A stretch of DNA of 34,169 nucleotides, taken from an uncultured Bacilli bacterium (GTDB lineage Bacteria > Bacillota_I > Bacilli_A > RF39 > UBA660). The DNA is taken from assembly GCA_947589195.1 (NCBI GenBank), contig CANPZX010000009.1:1-34169 (forward strand), in the 5' to 3' direction. The notes beneath the pieces were generated by a model, which saw only the letters and a program-made list of their open reading frames with translations, was not told the origin of the DNA and did not search any database. Positions within the stretch are counted from its first letter, which is position 1. Every line of letters starts with the position of its first letter. Positions 15,219 through 24,159 of this stretch are shown piece after piece. Made by a program: the position numbers and the translations under genes.

Positions 15219-15256
15219 GAACGCTTGCTTGATATAGCTTTATTAGGAATTATTTA
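15219..15256 (+). promoter_or_regulatory. Putative promoter of the type I toxin
   Basis: TTGATA, 16 bases, TATTTA. Transcription would start near GGGTGCTACC, giving a 5' UTR of about 40 bases that contains the hairpin described next. Confidence 0.45.
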
Positions 15257-15269
15257 ATAGTTGGGTGCT

Positions 15270-15294
15270 ACCTCTATCTTTACAGATTGGAGGT
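15270..15294 (+). promoter_or_regulatory. Hairpin that hides the toxin Shine-Dalgarno
   Basis: ACCTCTATC pairs with GATTGGAGGT (8 pairs, small bulge, TTTACA loop), so GGAGG is base-paired in the mRNA. Sequestered ribosome binding sites are a known feature of type I toxin mRNAs (Fst, TxpA/BsrG groups). Confidence 0.65.
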
Positions 15295-15302
15295 GATGCT
15301 TA

Positions 15303-15386
15303 ATGAATAAGAAAGATTTTTTAATCTTTGCTTTAATCGTTGCCATCCTTTTACTTATAGCATTACTTTTCGTAATTCTAAATTAA
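15303..15386 (+). CDS. 27-aa hydrophobic type I toxin-like peptide (not in the ORF track)
   Basis: An ATG 7 bases after GGAGGTG encodes MNKKDFLIFALIVAILLLIA..., 27 residues: a short charged N-terminus and one transmembrane helix with almost no tail. Such peptides act at the membrane when made in excess. The 5' UTR holds the ribosome binding site in a hairpin. The octamer GGTGCTAC at 15264-15271 recurs at 15417-15424, inside the region copied by a convergent antisense RNA, as in the DRa/DRb arrangement of the Fst/par system. The peptide is not a close match to Fst, TxpA or BsrG that I can recall, so the family is assigned by architecture. A small stress or regulatory membrane peptide is the alternative. 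Confidence 0.68.
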   Translation: MNKKDFLIFALIVAILLLIALLFVILN

Positions 15387-15469
15387 AAGTGCACCTAACT
15401 CAAACAGTTTAAATTAGGTGCTACACAAGTCATTTGGGTAACACTCAACACTGCAATATTGAATGTTCC
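15384..15469 (-). ncRNA. Predicted antisense antitoxin RNA
   Basis: Minus-strand boxes TTGTAA, 16 bases, TAAAAT (15476-15503) point to a start near GGAACATTC at 15469. The RNA would run about 85 bases through the GGTGCTAC repeat (complement of the toxin 5' UTR) and end in GCACCTAA/TTAGGTGC followed by ACTTTT at about 15384, overlapping the toxin stop. This convergent layout is that of type I antitoxins. It is inferred from sequence only. Confidence 0.55.
15391..15421. terminator. Shared hairpin of toxin and antitoxin transcripts
   Basis: GCACCTAA / TTAGGTGC, 8-bp perfect stem with a 15-base loop. On the minus strand it is followed by ACTTTTAATTT. On the plus strand there is no T-run, so it ends the antisense RNA better than the toxin mRNA. 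Confidence 0.55.
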
Positions 15470-15510
15470 TTTTTTATTTTATGCAAGTTTTCCGAGTTTA
15501 CAATCAATTT

Positions 15511-15860
15511 TGGTGGAGCAGAGGGGATTCGGACCCCTGTCCAATATACCCTATCATACAATTTCTACAAGTTTAGCTAGATTTTTTATTTCATTATATA
15601 ACTGGCTATAGCTTACCTATTATATAACTAGTTTAATAAATATTCATTATTTAATCTTAAACAAATTAAATAATATATCTTATATAAGCGAACCTCTAAA
15701 CTATCCTATAAGCAAAATAATCTAGAAGTCTCCAAGCCTTTAACTAGGCAAATACAGGAGTGAAACCTTTAGTTTCGTTATTTATTTTTGGGTGCATTTA
15801 AGGTATGCCTACCACTTGCCATCATATGTAGTAATAACTGTCGAAACCAAATACTGCCCC
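15511..15860 (-). ncRNA. ssrA: tmRNA (10Sa RNA)
   Basis: About 350 nt. The 5' end GGGGCAG pairs with CTGCTCC before ACCA, and the T-arm ACAGGGGTCCGAATCCCCT and GGTTTCGACAG near the 5' end are diagnostic of tmRNA. The tag frame reads ...NNETKGFTPVFA and stops at TAG (15744-15746), so rescued proteins would end in VFA rather than the common LAA. The A/T-rich middle can form the pseudoknots. It works with SmpB (17858-18304) to free stalled ribosomes, and RNase R from the same cluster degrades the released mRNAs. Minus-strand promoter boxes TTGATA and TAAAAT lie just upstream. The exact resume codon is not certain. Confidence 0.95.
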
Positions 15861-15960
15861 ATATAAGGTTATTTTATCATAAAATAGCCCCTAATATCAA
15901 TAAAATTAGACAAAAGGATTTATATCGTGTATAATATGGGACAAAAAAGAAGGAATATTT

Positions 15961-16524
15961 ATGTATGAAGATAAAAATATTAAAATAACCAAACGGGTTA
16001 AGCCTAAAAAAATCAAAGAAAAAAAAGTTAAAGTTAAGAAAACTTCTTCTAAAAGAAACAAAATTCATCTATCAAATATCGAACCAATTTTTAAAAATGT
16101 TAATTGGAAAGTAGTCTTAATAAAATTAATTATTCTCTTTGCTATTTTAACTTTAATTGTCTTTACTATTTCCCGAATTCAAAATATAAATAAAAACGAT
16201 AATAATAGTAAATCAACCGAGAATTACCAAGAAAATTTATCTTATTTAACAGATACACTATTAAATTACTATAATTTGAAAAAGCTTCCTAAAAAAACTA
16301 ATGATTCTGTATCAATGATTTTTCAAGAAATGTTCGATTTTAATATTATTAAAGAAATAAAACCTAATGAAACAGAAAATTATGACTTACGTAATAGTTA
16401 TATTATTATTACTAAAGAAAATGAAGACTTTAAATTTAAAATCAATTTAAAATGGAGTAATAATGAACTTATATTTACGCAATATATCACTTGTACCGAA
16501 AAAAATTGTACATTAAAAAAATAA
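15961..16524 (+). CDS. Single-pass membrane protein, 187 aa, unknown function
   Basis: Not recognised. The first 40 residues are extremely Lys-rich (KRVKPKKIKEKKVKVKKTSSKR). One transmembrane helix follows (about 52-69, VVLIKLIILFAILTLIVFTI), then a Ser/Asn linker and an extracellular alpha/beta domain of about 110 residues ending in a Cys pair (YITCTEKNC). The topology suggests a cytoplasmic basic tail and an outer domain. AAGGAA lies 7 bases before the ATG. It is transcribed alone, divergently from tmRNA. Confidence 0.65.
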   Translation: MYEDKNIKITKRVKPKKIKEKKVKVKKTSSKRNKIHLSNIEPIFKNVNWKVVLIKLIILFAILTLIVFTISRIQNINKNDNNSKSTENYQENLSYLTDTLLNYYNLKKLPKKTNDSVSMIFQEMFDFNIIKEIKPNETENYDLRNSYIIITKENEDFKFKINLKWSNNELIFTQYITCTEKNCTLKK

Positions 16525-16542
16525 CTAAAAAGTTATTTTTTT
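16515..16542. terminator. Bidirectional terminator
   Basis: AAAAAATAACT / AGTTATTTTTT with an AAAA loop, shared by the convergent 187-aa and 62-aa genes and overlapping the plus-strand stop. Confidence 0.75.
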
Positions 16543-16729
16543 AATTGGGATTATTTGAATCATCCATATTCATATTAACATTATTATTTTCGTCTTTACT
16601 AGCTAATGTTCCATCTTCTTTTCGTTCATTAGTATCTACTAAATAGCCAATTAAAGCAAAAATTAAAATTAAAGTAATAACTAAAAACCAAATATAATTA
16701 TTTACCAAAAAATCAATTAAAGCTTCCAT
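16541..16729 (-). CDS. Small membrane protein, 62 aa
   Basis: One N-terminal transmembrane helix (NYIWFLVITLILIFALIGYLV, about 11-31) and a polar Asn/Asp-rich tail (NNNVNMNMDDSNNPN). AAGGAGG lies 6 bases before the ATG, so translation is likely. It is 34 bases downstream of the DUF3048 gene in the same direction, probably one operon. Function unknown. Confidence 0.7.
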   Translation of the reverse strand: MEALIDFLVNNYIWFLVITLILIFALIGYLVDTNERKEDGTLASKDENNNVNMNMDDSNNPN

Positions 16730-16763
16730 ATAGTCCTCCTTTTAAATTTTATGATTACTAAAG

Positions 16764-17858
16764 TTATGAAATACTTAAAGTTTGGTTCATTGGTTGAATT
16801 TGAATATAAGTATTACCATCATTAACTTGAAGTTCTTTGCCATCTAAAGTTTTATAAACAGTTTTGCCTCCTCTTGTTTTCTTTTCCCAAGTAATAGGTA
16901 TTGCATAACCTTCACTAATATAATAACCTTTCCCACTGCCAATATTATTTAAATTTTGTCTTCCTTTAGCATCACCACTTATTGTATCATTACTTACTTG
17001 ATAAGTAATGATATTTTTCGCAGTATATTGTTTTTTGGTCACATAATCAATATGGGCTTCCCCATTCACACTTCGTTTATAATTTTTATTTTCAGCATCA
17101 TATTCATAACTAGTTGTCGCGGAAGAAGAATATTTAATAGACACTTTATTAGCCGGAATGGCTCCTTCTTTAGTTTGCATATCTAATTCATCAACACTAT
17201 AATTTAAAAGGGGTTTAACGGTCGTGGTATCGCGATAACCAAATTTTTTAATAGCTTTCTTAATTAACTCCATCGAAGTAAAGGCCCGGTGTTCCGTACT
17301 GACATTTAAAGAATTATCTTTCCAAAAATAGGTACTACCATAATATAAACCATTAATATTATTAATGCCTAATTTTTTAATATCTGCTTGCGCTTGTTCA
17401 CTAAATCCCCAATGAACATATATTGCATCATTTTCTAAAGCGTAGTCTAAATAATAATGTCTTGAACTTCTTATCGAACCAATTCGAGCTGTCTCGGCAT
17501 CTTTATAAAGAGCCATTAAGCGGGTGATGCCACCTTCAACAATCATTTCATAAACCATATAAGCATCTTGTAAACCACTGTGATATTTTCTGGCTACTTT
17601 AATATTATTAATCATCACGGCGATAGGTCGACTATTACTATTTAAATCCAAAATTTGTAATTTCTTTTCAGAAACAGTTGGCGTACTAGTTTCACTATCA
17701 CTATTATTTTGCGAATTATCAATTTGACTATCGGTAGTTTCTGGTTTTTCTTGACCAAACATTTTATAAGTTAAAAAGCCCCCACCTAAAACTAAAATGC
17801 CTATTAATATATATAATCCAACTTTTACTTTTAATTTCACATTAACCACCATCCTCAT
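16764..17858 (-). CDS. DUF3048 (YerB-type) membrane-anchored protein
   Basis: A 364-aa extracytoplasmic protein anchored by one N-terminal helix (VGLYILIGILVLGGGFLTYKMF). A Ser/Thr/Gln/Asn-rich linker follows to about 65. The DUF3048 domain starts RPIAVMINNIKVARKYHSGLQDAYMVYE, then EGGITRLMALYKD and IGSIRSSRHYYLDYA, the typical family blocks. A C-terminal beta domain ends in QIQPMNQTLSIS. Relatives such as YerB are surface proteins of unknown biochemistry. Its ATG overlaps the smpB stop (TAATG), implying coupling; the ATG at codon 3 is an alternative start with GAGG before it. There is no lipobox Cys. Confidence 0.85.
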   Translation of the reverse strand: MRMVVNVKLKVKVGLYILIGILVLGGGFLTYKMFGQEKPETTDSQIDNSQNNSDSETSTPTVSEKKLQILDLNSNSRPIAVMINNIKVARKYHSGLQDAYMVYEMIVEGGITRLMALYKDAETARIGSIRSSRHYYLDYALENDAIYVHWGFSEQAQADIKKLGINNINGLYYGSTYFWKDNSLNVSTEHRAFTSMELIKKAIKKFGYRDTTTVKPLLNYSVDELDMQTKEGAIPANKVSIKYSSSATTSYEYDAENKNYKRSVNGEAHIDYVTKKQYTAKNIITYQVSNDTISGDAKGRQNLNNIGSGKGYYISEGYAIPITWEKKTRGGKTVYKTLDGKELQVNDGNTYIQIQPMNQTLSIS

Positions 17859-18304
17859 TATAGCAAATTTAAAAGTCTAAATATACTTTTTGCTTCTCTT
17901 TTTTCCGTTTTTTCTTTTAAACTAGCTCTTTTATCATAATTTTTCTTACCTCGAGCTACCCCGATTAAAACTTTAACATAACCATTTTTTAAATATACTT
18001 TTAAAGGGACGATACTATAACCTTCTTGGCTTACGGCTTCCTTTAACTTATTTATCTCTTTTTTATGTAATAAAAGTTTTCGTGTTCTTGTTTCTTCATG
18101 ATTAAAAATATTACCCTCATCATATTTAGCAATATACATATTTAAAAGATATGCTTCATTATTTTTGATAATGACATAACTATCTCTTAATTGGCCGGAA
18201 TTTTTTCTTAAACTTTTTATCTCGGTTCCTAATAACTCTATTCCTGCTTCAATTTCTTTTTCAATATAATAATCAAAATAAGCTTTTTTATTCTTTATTT
18301 CCAT
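17858..18304 (-). CDS. smpB: SsrA-binding protein SmpB
   Basis: A 148-aa RNA-binding beta-barrel protein that brings tmRNA to stalled ribosomes. Conserved stretches: [61 protein letters not shown], and the basic tail ([16 protein letters not shown]) that enters the mRNA channel. Its start overlaps the end of rnr by 17 bases, and its stop overlaps the next gene, so rnr-smpB-DUF3048 form one tightly packed operon. The partner tmRNA gene lies 2 kb further along. Confidence 0.97.
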   Translation of the reverse strand: MEIKNKKAYFDYYIEKEIEAGIELLGTEIKSLRKNSGQLRDSYVIIKNNEAYLLNMYIAKYDEGNIFNHEETRTRKLLLHKKEINKLKEAVSQEGYSIVPLKVYLKNGYVKVLIGVARGKKNYDKRASLKEKTEKREAKSIFRLLNLL

Positions 18305-20405
18305 TGTCTTTCTCCTTTTCCACTAATTCGAAGTCAATCATTGCTGTTTCTTTCGAAGAACTGACAACTTTTACCCAAACTTTATCACCAATCCGATATT
18401 GTTTTTTACTTTCTTTACCAATTAAAGCTAATTTTTCGGGTATATAATTATAAAAATCACCTTTTATGCTACTTACATGGACTAAACCTTCGATTAAATT
18501 AGGTAATTCCACAAAAAAGCCAAAATTAGTTACGGTGGAAATCATTCCTTCATAAATTTCGCCAATATGGCTTTCCATATATTCAGCCATTTTCATATCT
18601 AAAACATCGCGCTCGGCATTCACACTAGCTACTTCCATTTCACTAGAATGCTCGGCAATATCCACTAAAGCACTTTCATAATAACTAATTGTATTCATTG
18701 TTAAATCATGTTCAATTAAATATTTTTTTAACAACCGATGGACTGTTAAATCCGGAAATCTGCGAATAGGACTTGTAAAATGGGTATAAGCCTTACTGCC
18801 TAGACCAAAGTGTCCAATATTATCTTTACTATAGATAGCTTTTTTCATACTTCTTAATAACATACTAGATAAAATTTCAAATTCTTCTTTGCCTTCTAAT
18901 TCTTTTAAAAGTTTTTGCATAGCAATTGGGGTAAGGTCTGTCACTTTAGTTTGTAATTCGTATCCTAAAAGTTTAACTAAATTTACAAAATCATCAATTT
19001 TTTCACTATTAGGCACATCATGAACCCGATAAATAAAAGGTAAATCCATATTATAAATATGGGACGCTACCGTTTCATTAGCTGCAATCATAAAATCTTC
19101 AATTAAATTTTCGCCATCTTCCCGATTTCTTTTTACAATATCAATGGCTACTCCATTTTCATCTTGAACGACTTCGGCTTCATCCAAATCAAAATTGATA
19201 TATCCACGTGATTCTTTTTCTTTTCGTAAAATATGGGCAAGTTCATTCATCTTTTTTAAAGTTGGTACAAATTCTTCATATCCGGGACAGATTTTATCTC
19301 GCATTAAAATATCATTTACCGCTTCATAAGTCATTTTTTTGCGACTCTTAATAAAACTTGGCGTTATATCATAACTTACAACTTTTCCTTTATTATTTAT
19401 TTTCATAATACAACTCATCGTAAGCCGGATAACTCCTTCATTTAAAGAACAAATTCCATTCGAAAGTTGATGAGGAAGCATCGGAATAACCGTATCCGCT
19501 AAATAAGAGGAAGTGCCTCGATTATAAGCGGTATCTCCTAAAGCAGTATTTTCTTTAACATAATGTGAAACATCAGCAATATGGACTCCTAAAACATATA
19601 AATCATTATCCATTTCTAAACTAATTGCGTCATCAATATCTTTAGTATGCGACCCATCAATTGTAAATATTTCTTTATTAGTTAAATCAAGTCTATTTTT
19701 TAGCTCATCTTCTTTAACTTCACTAGGAATAGTTTCTAACTCCTTTAAAACTTCTTCATTAAAATCAGTTTCAATTCCATATTTATAAGCAATAGCTAAA
19801 ATATCTACTCCGGGATCATCTTTATGCCCAATAATTCTTTTAACTTCCGCTAAATAACGACGATTCCCTAAATCTTTTAATAATTTGATTACGACTTTAT
19901 GTCCTGGTACACAATTTTTTAAAGTTTCTTTGCGAATTATTAAGTCAATATCTTTTTTATCATCATCTAAATCAACAGTTAATTTATCATTTTTTAATAC
20001 TACTTCTCCAACTAAATCATGAATATCTCTTTTTAAAATTTTTAAAATTCGCCCTTCTTTTTTTACCCCATTTCTAATTACTTCAGCCATAACTAAGTCA
20101 TCGTGAATAGCTCCATTTAGATTATCATTAGCAATATATAAATCGTCTTCTTTTTCTAAAATAACAAACCCAAAACCTTTTTTATTAACTGTCAATTTAC
20201 CTATTTTAAGGCCCGGACAATTTTTCATTAATATATATTTATCTTTTTTTGTTTTATAAATAATATATTCTTCTTCTAATTTTTCTAAAACTACCATTAA
20301 ATCTTGTAAATCACTAGCTGTTTTATAACCTAACATATCCAATATTTCATTGATGTCTTTCGCTTCATGTATATCATCTAAAACTCTTAAAACTTCTTCT
20401 CTCAT
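18288..20405 (-). CDS. rnr: Ribonuclease R
   Basis: A 705-aa processive 3'-5' exoribonuclease that degrades structured RNA and the mRNA released by trans-translation. Order: an N-terminal winged-helix segment (about 1-60), cold-shock/OB domains ([20 protein letters not shown]), and the RNB catalytic domain with the four-Asp cluster in [15 protein letters not shown] and HIADVSHYV. Next come [11 protein letters not shown] and the [21 protein letters not shown] signature, then a C-terminal S1 domain ([22 protein letters not shown]). I start it at MREEVL, since AGGAAGTG lies just before this ATG; the longer track start lies inside the pilin-like gene. Confidence 0.97.
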   Translation of the reverse strand: MREEVLRVLDDIHEAKDINEILDMLGYKTASDLQDLMVVLEKLEEEYIIYKTKKDKYILMKNCPGLKIGKLTVNKKGFGFVILEKEDDLYIANDNLNGAIHDDLVMAEVIRNGVKKEGRILKILKRDIHDLVGEVVLKNDKLTVDLDDDKKDIDLIIRKETLKNCVPGHKVVIKLLKDLGNRRYLAEVKRIIGHKDDPGVDILAIAYKYGIETDFNEEVLKELETIPSEVKEDELKNRLDLTNKEIFTIDGSHTKDIDDAISLEMDNDLYVLGVHIADVSHYVKENTALGDTAYNRGTSSYLADTVIPMLPHQLSNGICSLNEGVIRLTMSCIMKINNKGKVVSYDITPSFIKSRKKMTYEAVNDILMRDKICPGYEEFVPTLKKMNELAHILRKEKESRGYINFDLDEAEVVQDENGVAIDIVKRNREDGENLIEDFMIAANETVASHIYNMDLPFIYRVHDVPNSEKIDDFVNLVKLLGYELQTKVTDLTPIAMQKLLKELEGKEEFEILSSMLLRSMKKAIYSKDNIGHFGLGSKAYTHFTSPIRRFPDLTVHRLLKKYLIEHDLTMNTISYYESALVDIAEHSSEMEVASVNAERDVLDMKMAEYMESHIGEIYEGMISTVTNFGFFVELPNLIEGLVHVSSIKGDFYNYIPEKLALIGKESKKQYRIGDKVWVKVVSSSKETAMIDFELVEKEKDNGNKE

Positions 20406-20416
20406 AATATCACTTC

Positions 20417-20770
20417 CTATTCTGTAAATGTACAAGTTTTTACTTTATTATTATATTGAACTTTAACCGTATAAGTAGTTTCTTTAACTCTTTTATTATT
20501 TCGTGGGTCTTTTAAATTTTCATCAATTAATCCATTAGTTATTAAATCATTCATTGTAATGGTACAACCACTTTGACATCTACTTTTAAAACTATTACTT
20601 TCTGATAAAACACAAGCTGCATCTTGTAATTGTTTTTTAAAGTTGTCAATTGATTTATCTTCTTCTTTCGAAAACATCCCACTCATATTTGAAGCAATAA
20701 CTACACCAATCATCGCCATTAAAGCTATAGTAATAATAAGTTCAATTAAAGTAAATCCTTTATTTTTCAT
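20417..20770 (-). CDS. Type IV pilin-like protein
   Basis: The N-terminus MKNKGFTLIELIITIALMAMIG is a class III prepilin signal: cleavage after G5, methylated F, and E at mature position 5. The 117-aa product has a short globular domain with two Cys pairs (CVLSES...RCQSGC) and a C-terminal Cys. It would need a prepilin peptidase and assembly ATPase encoded elsewhere, for competence pseudopili or a type II-like system. It stands as a single pilin between secG and rnr, 12 bases before rnr, so it is probably cotranscribed with the ribosome-rescue genes. Confidence 0.85.
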   Translation of the reverse strand: MKNKGFTLIELIITIALMAMIGVVIASNMSGMFSKEEDKSIDNFKKQLQDAACVLSESNSFKSRCQSGCTITMNDLITNGLIDENLKDPRNNKRVKETTYTVKVQYNNKVKTCTFTE

Positions 20771-20812
20771 ATTTTTTCACCTTACTTTAATTATTATACT
20801 CGAGATTAAAGC

Positions 20813-20838
20813 AAAAAAAAAGAGTGTTAATAAACACT
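20813..20838 (-). terminator. Terminator after secG
   Basis: AGTGTT TATT AACACT then C and eight T on the minus strand. It lies at the secG stop and separates secG from the pilin-rnr-smpB operon. Confidence 0.85.
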
Positions 20839-21055
20839 ACTTAACAAATAAAAGAAAAGATACTATAAAAAATACTATTCCTAAAAATAAGGTCATCCGA
20901 CTAATAAATAATTCTAGTCCTCTTTCTTTCACATTTTGAAATAAACTTTCATTCCCACCAGTAATAATTTGGGAAGAATCACTAGCTTTGCTACTTTGTA
21001 ATAAAACTATAGCTATTAAAAGTATTGATACAATAAGTAAAATAGTTTCTAACAT
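20837..21055 (-). CDS. secG: Preprotein translocase subunit SecG
   Basis: A 72-aa protein with two transmembrane helices (ILLIVSILLIAIVLLQSS and RMTLFLGIVFFIVSFLLF) and the conserved cytoplasmic loop with a Gly/Asn-rich turn (IITGGNESLF). It is part of SecYEG. The secG-rnr-smpB order is common in Firmicutes and supports the call. GAAGGTGA precedes the ATG. Confidence 0.92.
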   Translation of the reverse strand: MLETILLIVSILLIAIVLLQSSKASDSSQIITGGNESLFQNVKERGLELFISRMTLFLGIVFFIVSFLLFVK

Positions 21056-21110
21056 AAATTCACCTTCATTCGCGTACCATTAATTTACCACACAAAACCT
21101 TAAAATGCAA

Positions 21111-21692
21111 TTATAAATAACTTTCGATTATGGCATAAACTTCATCTCTACCTTTTTTCGTTATTGTAGAAAAAGGAATAAACATTTCATTTTCGGTTAA
21201 TGATAGAGCATCCATAATGGCTTTATCTTTTTTTAAACGATTATTTTTAGATACTTTATCATATTTTGTCGCAATAATCGTAATTGGTAAATTATAAAAC
21301 TTTAAAAAATTATACATTAATATATCATCTTCACTGGGTTTATGCCGATAATCTATTAATAAAAAAACATGTTTTAAATTGCTTCTATTTTTAATATATT
21401 CTTCAATCATTAAGCCCATTTTCTTAGAAGTAGATTTAGATACACTAGCATAACCATAACCTGGTACATCAATTAAATAAAAATTATTATTAATTAAATA
21501 AAAATTAAGGGTTTGAGTTTTTCCGGGTTTGGCACTAGTTCTAGCAAAGTTTTTACGATTTATTAAAGTATTAATAAAACTACTTTTCCCCACATTACTT
21601 CTTCCCACTAGTAAAAATTCCGCAAGATTATCTTCAGGATATTGACTTTGTCTTACCGCGATGTGTTTTAAATCTACCGTATCTATTTTCAT
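21111..21692 (-). CDS. engB: Ribosome biogenesis GTPase EngB (YsxC/YihA)
   Basis: A GTPase for large-subunit assembly. G1 is LVGRSNVGKSSFIN (about 28-41), G2 is the T in KPGKTQTLNFY, G3 is DVPGYGYA, G4 is TKYDK, and G5 lies near FSTITKKG. The 193-aa length is normal. The track start is a GTG four codons earlier, but AGGTGG lies 8 bases before the ATG at 21692, so I use MKIDTVDL. It is monocistronic between two intergenic gaps. Confidence 0.95.
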   Translation of the reverse strand: MKIDTVDLKHIAVRQSQYPEDNLAEFLLVGRSNVGKSSFINTLINRKNFARTSAKPGKTQTLNFYLINNNFYLIDVPGYGYASVSKSTSKKMGLMIEEYIKNRSNLKHVFLLIDYRHKPSEDDILMYNFLKFYNLPITIIATKYDKVSKNNRLKKDKAIMDALSLTENEMFIPFSTITKKGRDEVYAIIESYL

Positions 21693-21763
21693 AATATTTT
21701 CCACCTAACTAAATTATATAAGATTTACTTCTATTTTGCAAATTTAAAAATTACCGCATAATA

Positions 21764-21791
21764 TTGCCTTTTTTAGAAAATATGCTATAAT
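21764..21791 (+). promoter_or_regulatory. Promoter of the FemABX-like gene
   Basis: TTGCCT, 16 bases, TATAAT, followed by AAAGGGG before the GTG start. Confidence 0.65.
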
Positions 21792-21819
21792 AAATTGCAT
21801 TTGAAAGGGGAAATCCAAG

Positions 21820-23064
21820 GTGCATATCAAAGAATTATCAATTACGGAATTTGAAAGCTTTGTTGAAGAAAATCCACTTCGTAGTCATTACCAAACTATT
21901 AACTATGCTCTTTTGATGGCTGAGAATGGTTATGATTATGATTTAATAGGATATGTCGATAACAATAATAAAATATATGCTGCTTCTTTAATTCTTATCA
22001 AAAAACTAAATTTAATTTTTAAATATGGTTATGCTCCTCGGGGATTTATTATTGATTATTTTGATAAAGAGCTACTTACTAACTTTACTAACGATTTAGT
22101 AAATTATTATCAAAAAAGAAACTTAGTTTTTATTAAGATTAATCCGGAAATTGCTATTGCCAAAATTGATACTCAAACTAAAGAAAAAACATCTACTTCT
22201 AACTTTGAAATTAAAAATATTTTAAAAGAATTAGGTTATGTTGCCTTGAAAGAAAATTTATATTTTGAATCAACCCTTCCAAGATTTAATGGTATAGTTA
22301 ACTTAAAAGATTTAGATATTAATAAATTTGATAAAAATACCCGTAATAAAATAAAAAGAGGCGAAAATAAAGGTTTAAAAATTGAAATTGCTGACCGCAG
22401 TGGCATTGATATCTTTTTTAATTTTATTAAGAAAAAAAGAAATAAAGATGCTATTTATTACAAAGATTATTATAATGTTTTTAGTAAAAATAATGCTATT
22501 GATTTATTCTTAGTTAGTGTCGATACGGAAGAGTATTTGATAAATGCTAAAACTACTTATGAAAAAGAATTACAAAATAATACCGATTTAATTAATAAAC
22601 TTATGAACAATCAAAATGAAAAAACTCTTAATATTAAAATGAATTCTGATCAAAAACTATTATGCTATAAAACTGATGTTCTAGAGGCTACCAATAAAAA
22701 TAATATTAGTGCTAAAATTTATATCGCGGGAGCTTTAGTCGTTAAATATAAAAATCGGGTTAATATTATTATGAGTGGTTTTGATACCAAATATCGGCGG
22801 TTTAGTCCTAATTACTTTCTACACTATAAAATAATGGAATACTATCAAAAATACTATGATTATTGTGATTTAAATGGTCTTACGGGTGATTTTACCAAAG
22901 CTAATCCTTATCATGGTTTAAATGAATTCAAACTAGGCTTTAAACCAGATATATATGAATTTATTGGCGAATATGACTTAGTTATCAACTATCATATTTA
23001 TGAATCAATGTTAAAAAATGGTAAACTTGCTAAAACTTTTAATAAAACAGACATAAAAAAATAG
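21820..23064 (+). CDS. FemABX-family aminoacyltransferase
   Basis: Likely adds an amino acid from an aminoacyl-tRNA to the lipid II stem peptide, forming peptidoglycan cross-bridges or branches. The 414-aa protein shows the two GNAT-like halves: FVEENPLRSHYQTINYALLMAENGYDY and KYGYAPRGFIIDY in the first, then NTRNKIKRGENKGLKIEIA and an inserted Lys/Glu/Asn helical hairpin (about 245-275). The second half has YIAGALVVKYKNRVNIIMSGFD and YDYCDLNGLTGDF...PYHGLNEFKLGFKP near the end, typical of Fem proteins. The GTG start has AAAGGGG upstream. A cell wall rules out true Mycoplasma-like Mollicutes. Confidence 0.88.
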   Translation: MHIKELSITEFESFVEENPLRSHYQTINYALLMAENGYDYDLIGYVDNNNKIYAASLILIKKLNLIFKYGYAPRGFIIDYFDKELLTNFTNDLVNYYQKRNLVFIKINPEIAIAKIDTQTKEKTSTSNFEIKNILKELGYVALKENLYFESTLPRFNGIVNLKDLDINKFDKNTRNKIKRGENKGLKIEIADRSGIDIFFNFIKKKRNKDAIYYKDYYNVFSKNNAIDLFLVSVDTEEYLINAKTTYEKELQNNTDLINKLMNNQNEKTLNIKMNSDQKLLCYKTDVLEATNKNNISAKIYIAGALVVKYKNRVNIIMSGFDTKYRRFSPNYFLHYKIMEYYQKYYDYCDLNGLTGDFTKANPYHGLNEFKLGFKPDIYEFIGEYDLVINYHIYESMLKNGKLAKTFNKTDIKK

Positions 23065-23067
23065 AAA

Positions 23068-24078
23068 TTAACTTGCTATTTCATAAACTTGGGCATAACA
23101 AGTTTTTTTTCTACTTTCTATAAACATATCATGTAATTCTTTAACTTTAGCATGAATATTTTGGACAACTTCTTGATAATTTCTTCCTTCATGTAGAGTT
23201 AAAATGGATATGGCATAAGGATTTTCAATATCTAAATTAAGGCCAATATCATGATAATAAATACTCCAACTTCCATATTTATGATAAATTTTGATATCAT
23301 CAGTATTAAAAGCATTACGATTATTATTTCCCATAATTTCTTTTAAGAAAGGGCCATATTCTTCACTCTCGGTAATAATTCGATAAGCTTCTTTTAAATA
23401 AATATTAGTATCATTGGCCGTTTGATTACCATATTTATCGCCTCCACTTAAAATAACTTTTGCTCCTAAACTTTGACCATAACTTTTTAAATTATTAAAA
23501 CCAATATAATCAATTAACATCATATGAGCCGTATTATCACTTACCGTAATCGCATAAGTAATTAAGTCTCTTAAACTAATAGCTTCACCAATGTGTCTTT
23601 TATCCATTTCTATACTCGAATCTTTTTTATAACTAGCCTTATACACTACGGTTTCTTTATCTAAATCAATCTCTCCCAAAATAGCTTTATTAATTAAATA
23701 AATAGCATCGACTAATTTAATTAAACTACAACCATAATATATTTTAGATGCATCATAAGAATAAGTAAAATTCGTTGTTAAATCTTCATATTTAAAACTA
23801 GCTTGGTAATTTTTAGTTTTAATAAATTCATTAATTTCATTTTCTTTATTTACTAAATCAATAGTTAACTCTTCTTCTTTAAAAGGTTCTTTTAAACAAG
23901 CCTCATAATCTTCTTTTTGTTTTCTTTCAATTTCTTTTAAATAAGTTTTATTAACAGGTAATAATCCTTTGATATCATCAAGTTCATAGTAAGATAATAA
24001 AAAAGCACTAATTATAACTAAAAATATAATTACACCTAAACCAGCTTTATATTTCTTTTTAATTTTTACTTTACGCAT
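23068..24078 (-). CDS. Membrane-anchored class A beta-lactamase-fold serine hydrolase
   Basis: A 336-aa extracytoplasmic enzyme of the beta-lactamase/PBP-like fold. One N-terminal helix (about 13-30) anchors it. S118-x-x-K121 (GCSLIKLVDA) is the nucleophile motif, S180-D-N182 (TVSDNTAH) the second, and K267-Y-G269 (HKYGSW) stands where class A enzymes have K-T/S-G. The Glu166-bearing omega loop is not obvious. It may be a D,D-peptidase or cell-wall hydrolase rather than a resistance enzyme. It converges on the FemABX gene, with only 3 bases between stops. Confidence 0.82.
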   Translation of the reverse strand: MRKVKIKKKYKAGLGVIIFLVIISAFLLSYYELDDIKGLLPVNKTYLKEIERKQKEDYEACLKEPFKEEELTIDLVNKENEINEFIKTKNYQASFKYEDLTTNFTYSYDASKIYYGCSLIKLVDAIYLINKAILGEIDLDKETVVYKASYKKDSSIEMDKRHIGEAISLRDLITYAITVSDNTAHMMLIDYIGFNNLKSYGQSLGAKVILSGGDKYGNQTANDTNIYLKEAYRIITESEEYGPFLKEIMGNNNRNAFNTDDIKIYHKYGSWSIYYHDIGLNLDIENPYAISILTLHEGRNYQEVVQNIHAKVKELHDMFIESRKKTCYAQVYEIAS

Positions 24079-24126
24079 TTTAAAGCACCTTTACTTTATT
24101 CGATTATAACATCATTTTACCAAAAG

Positions 24127-24150
24127 AAAAAGTCTCAAACTGAGACTTTT
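24127..24150 (-). terminator. Terminator of the tuf operon
   Basis: AAAGTCTCA GTT TGAGACTTT followed by TT on the minus strand, a 9-bp perfect stem just beyond the tuf stop. Confidence 0.85.
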
Positions 24151-24159
24151 AATTTTTAA

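Noticed and set aside
23055-23082. AAATAG/CTATTT stem between FemABX and hydrolase genes as a terminator
   Set aside because: Six weak pairs; the T-run exists only on the minus strand. Possible but not supportable.
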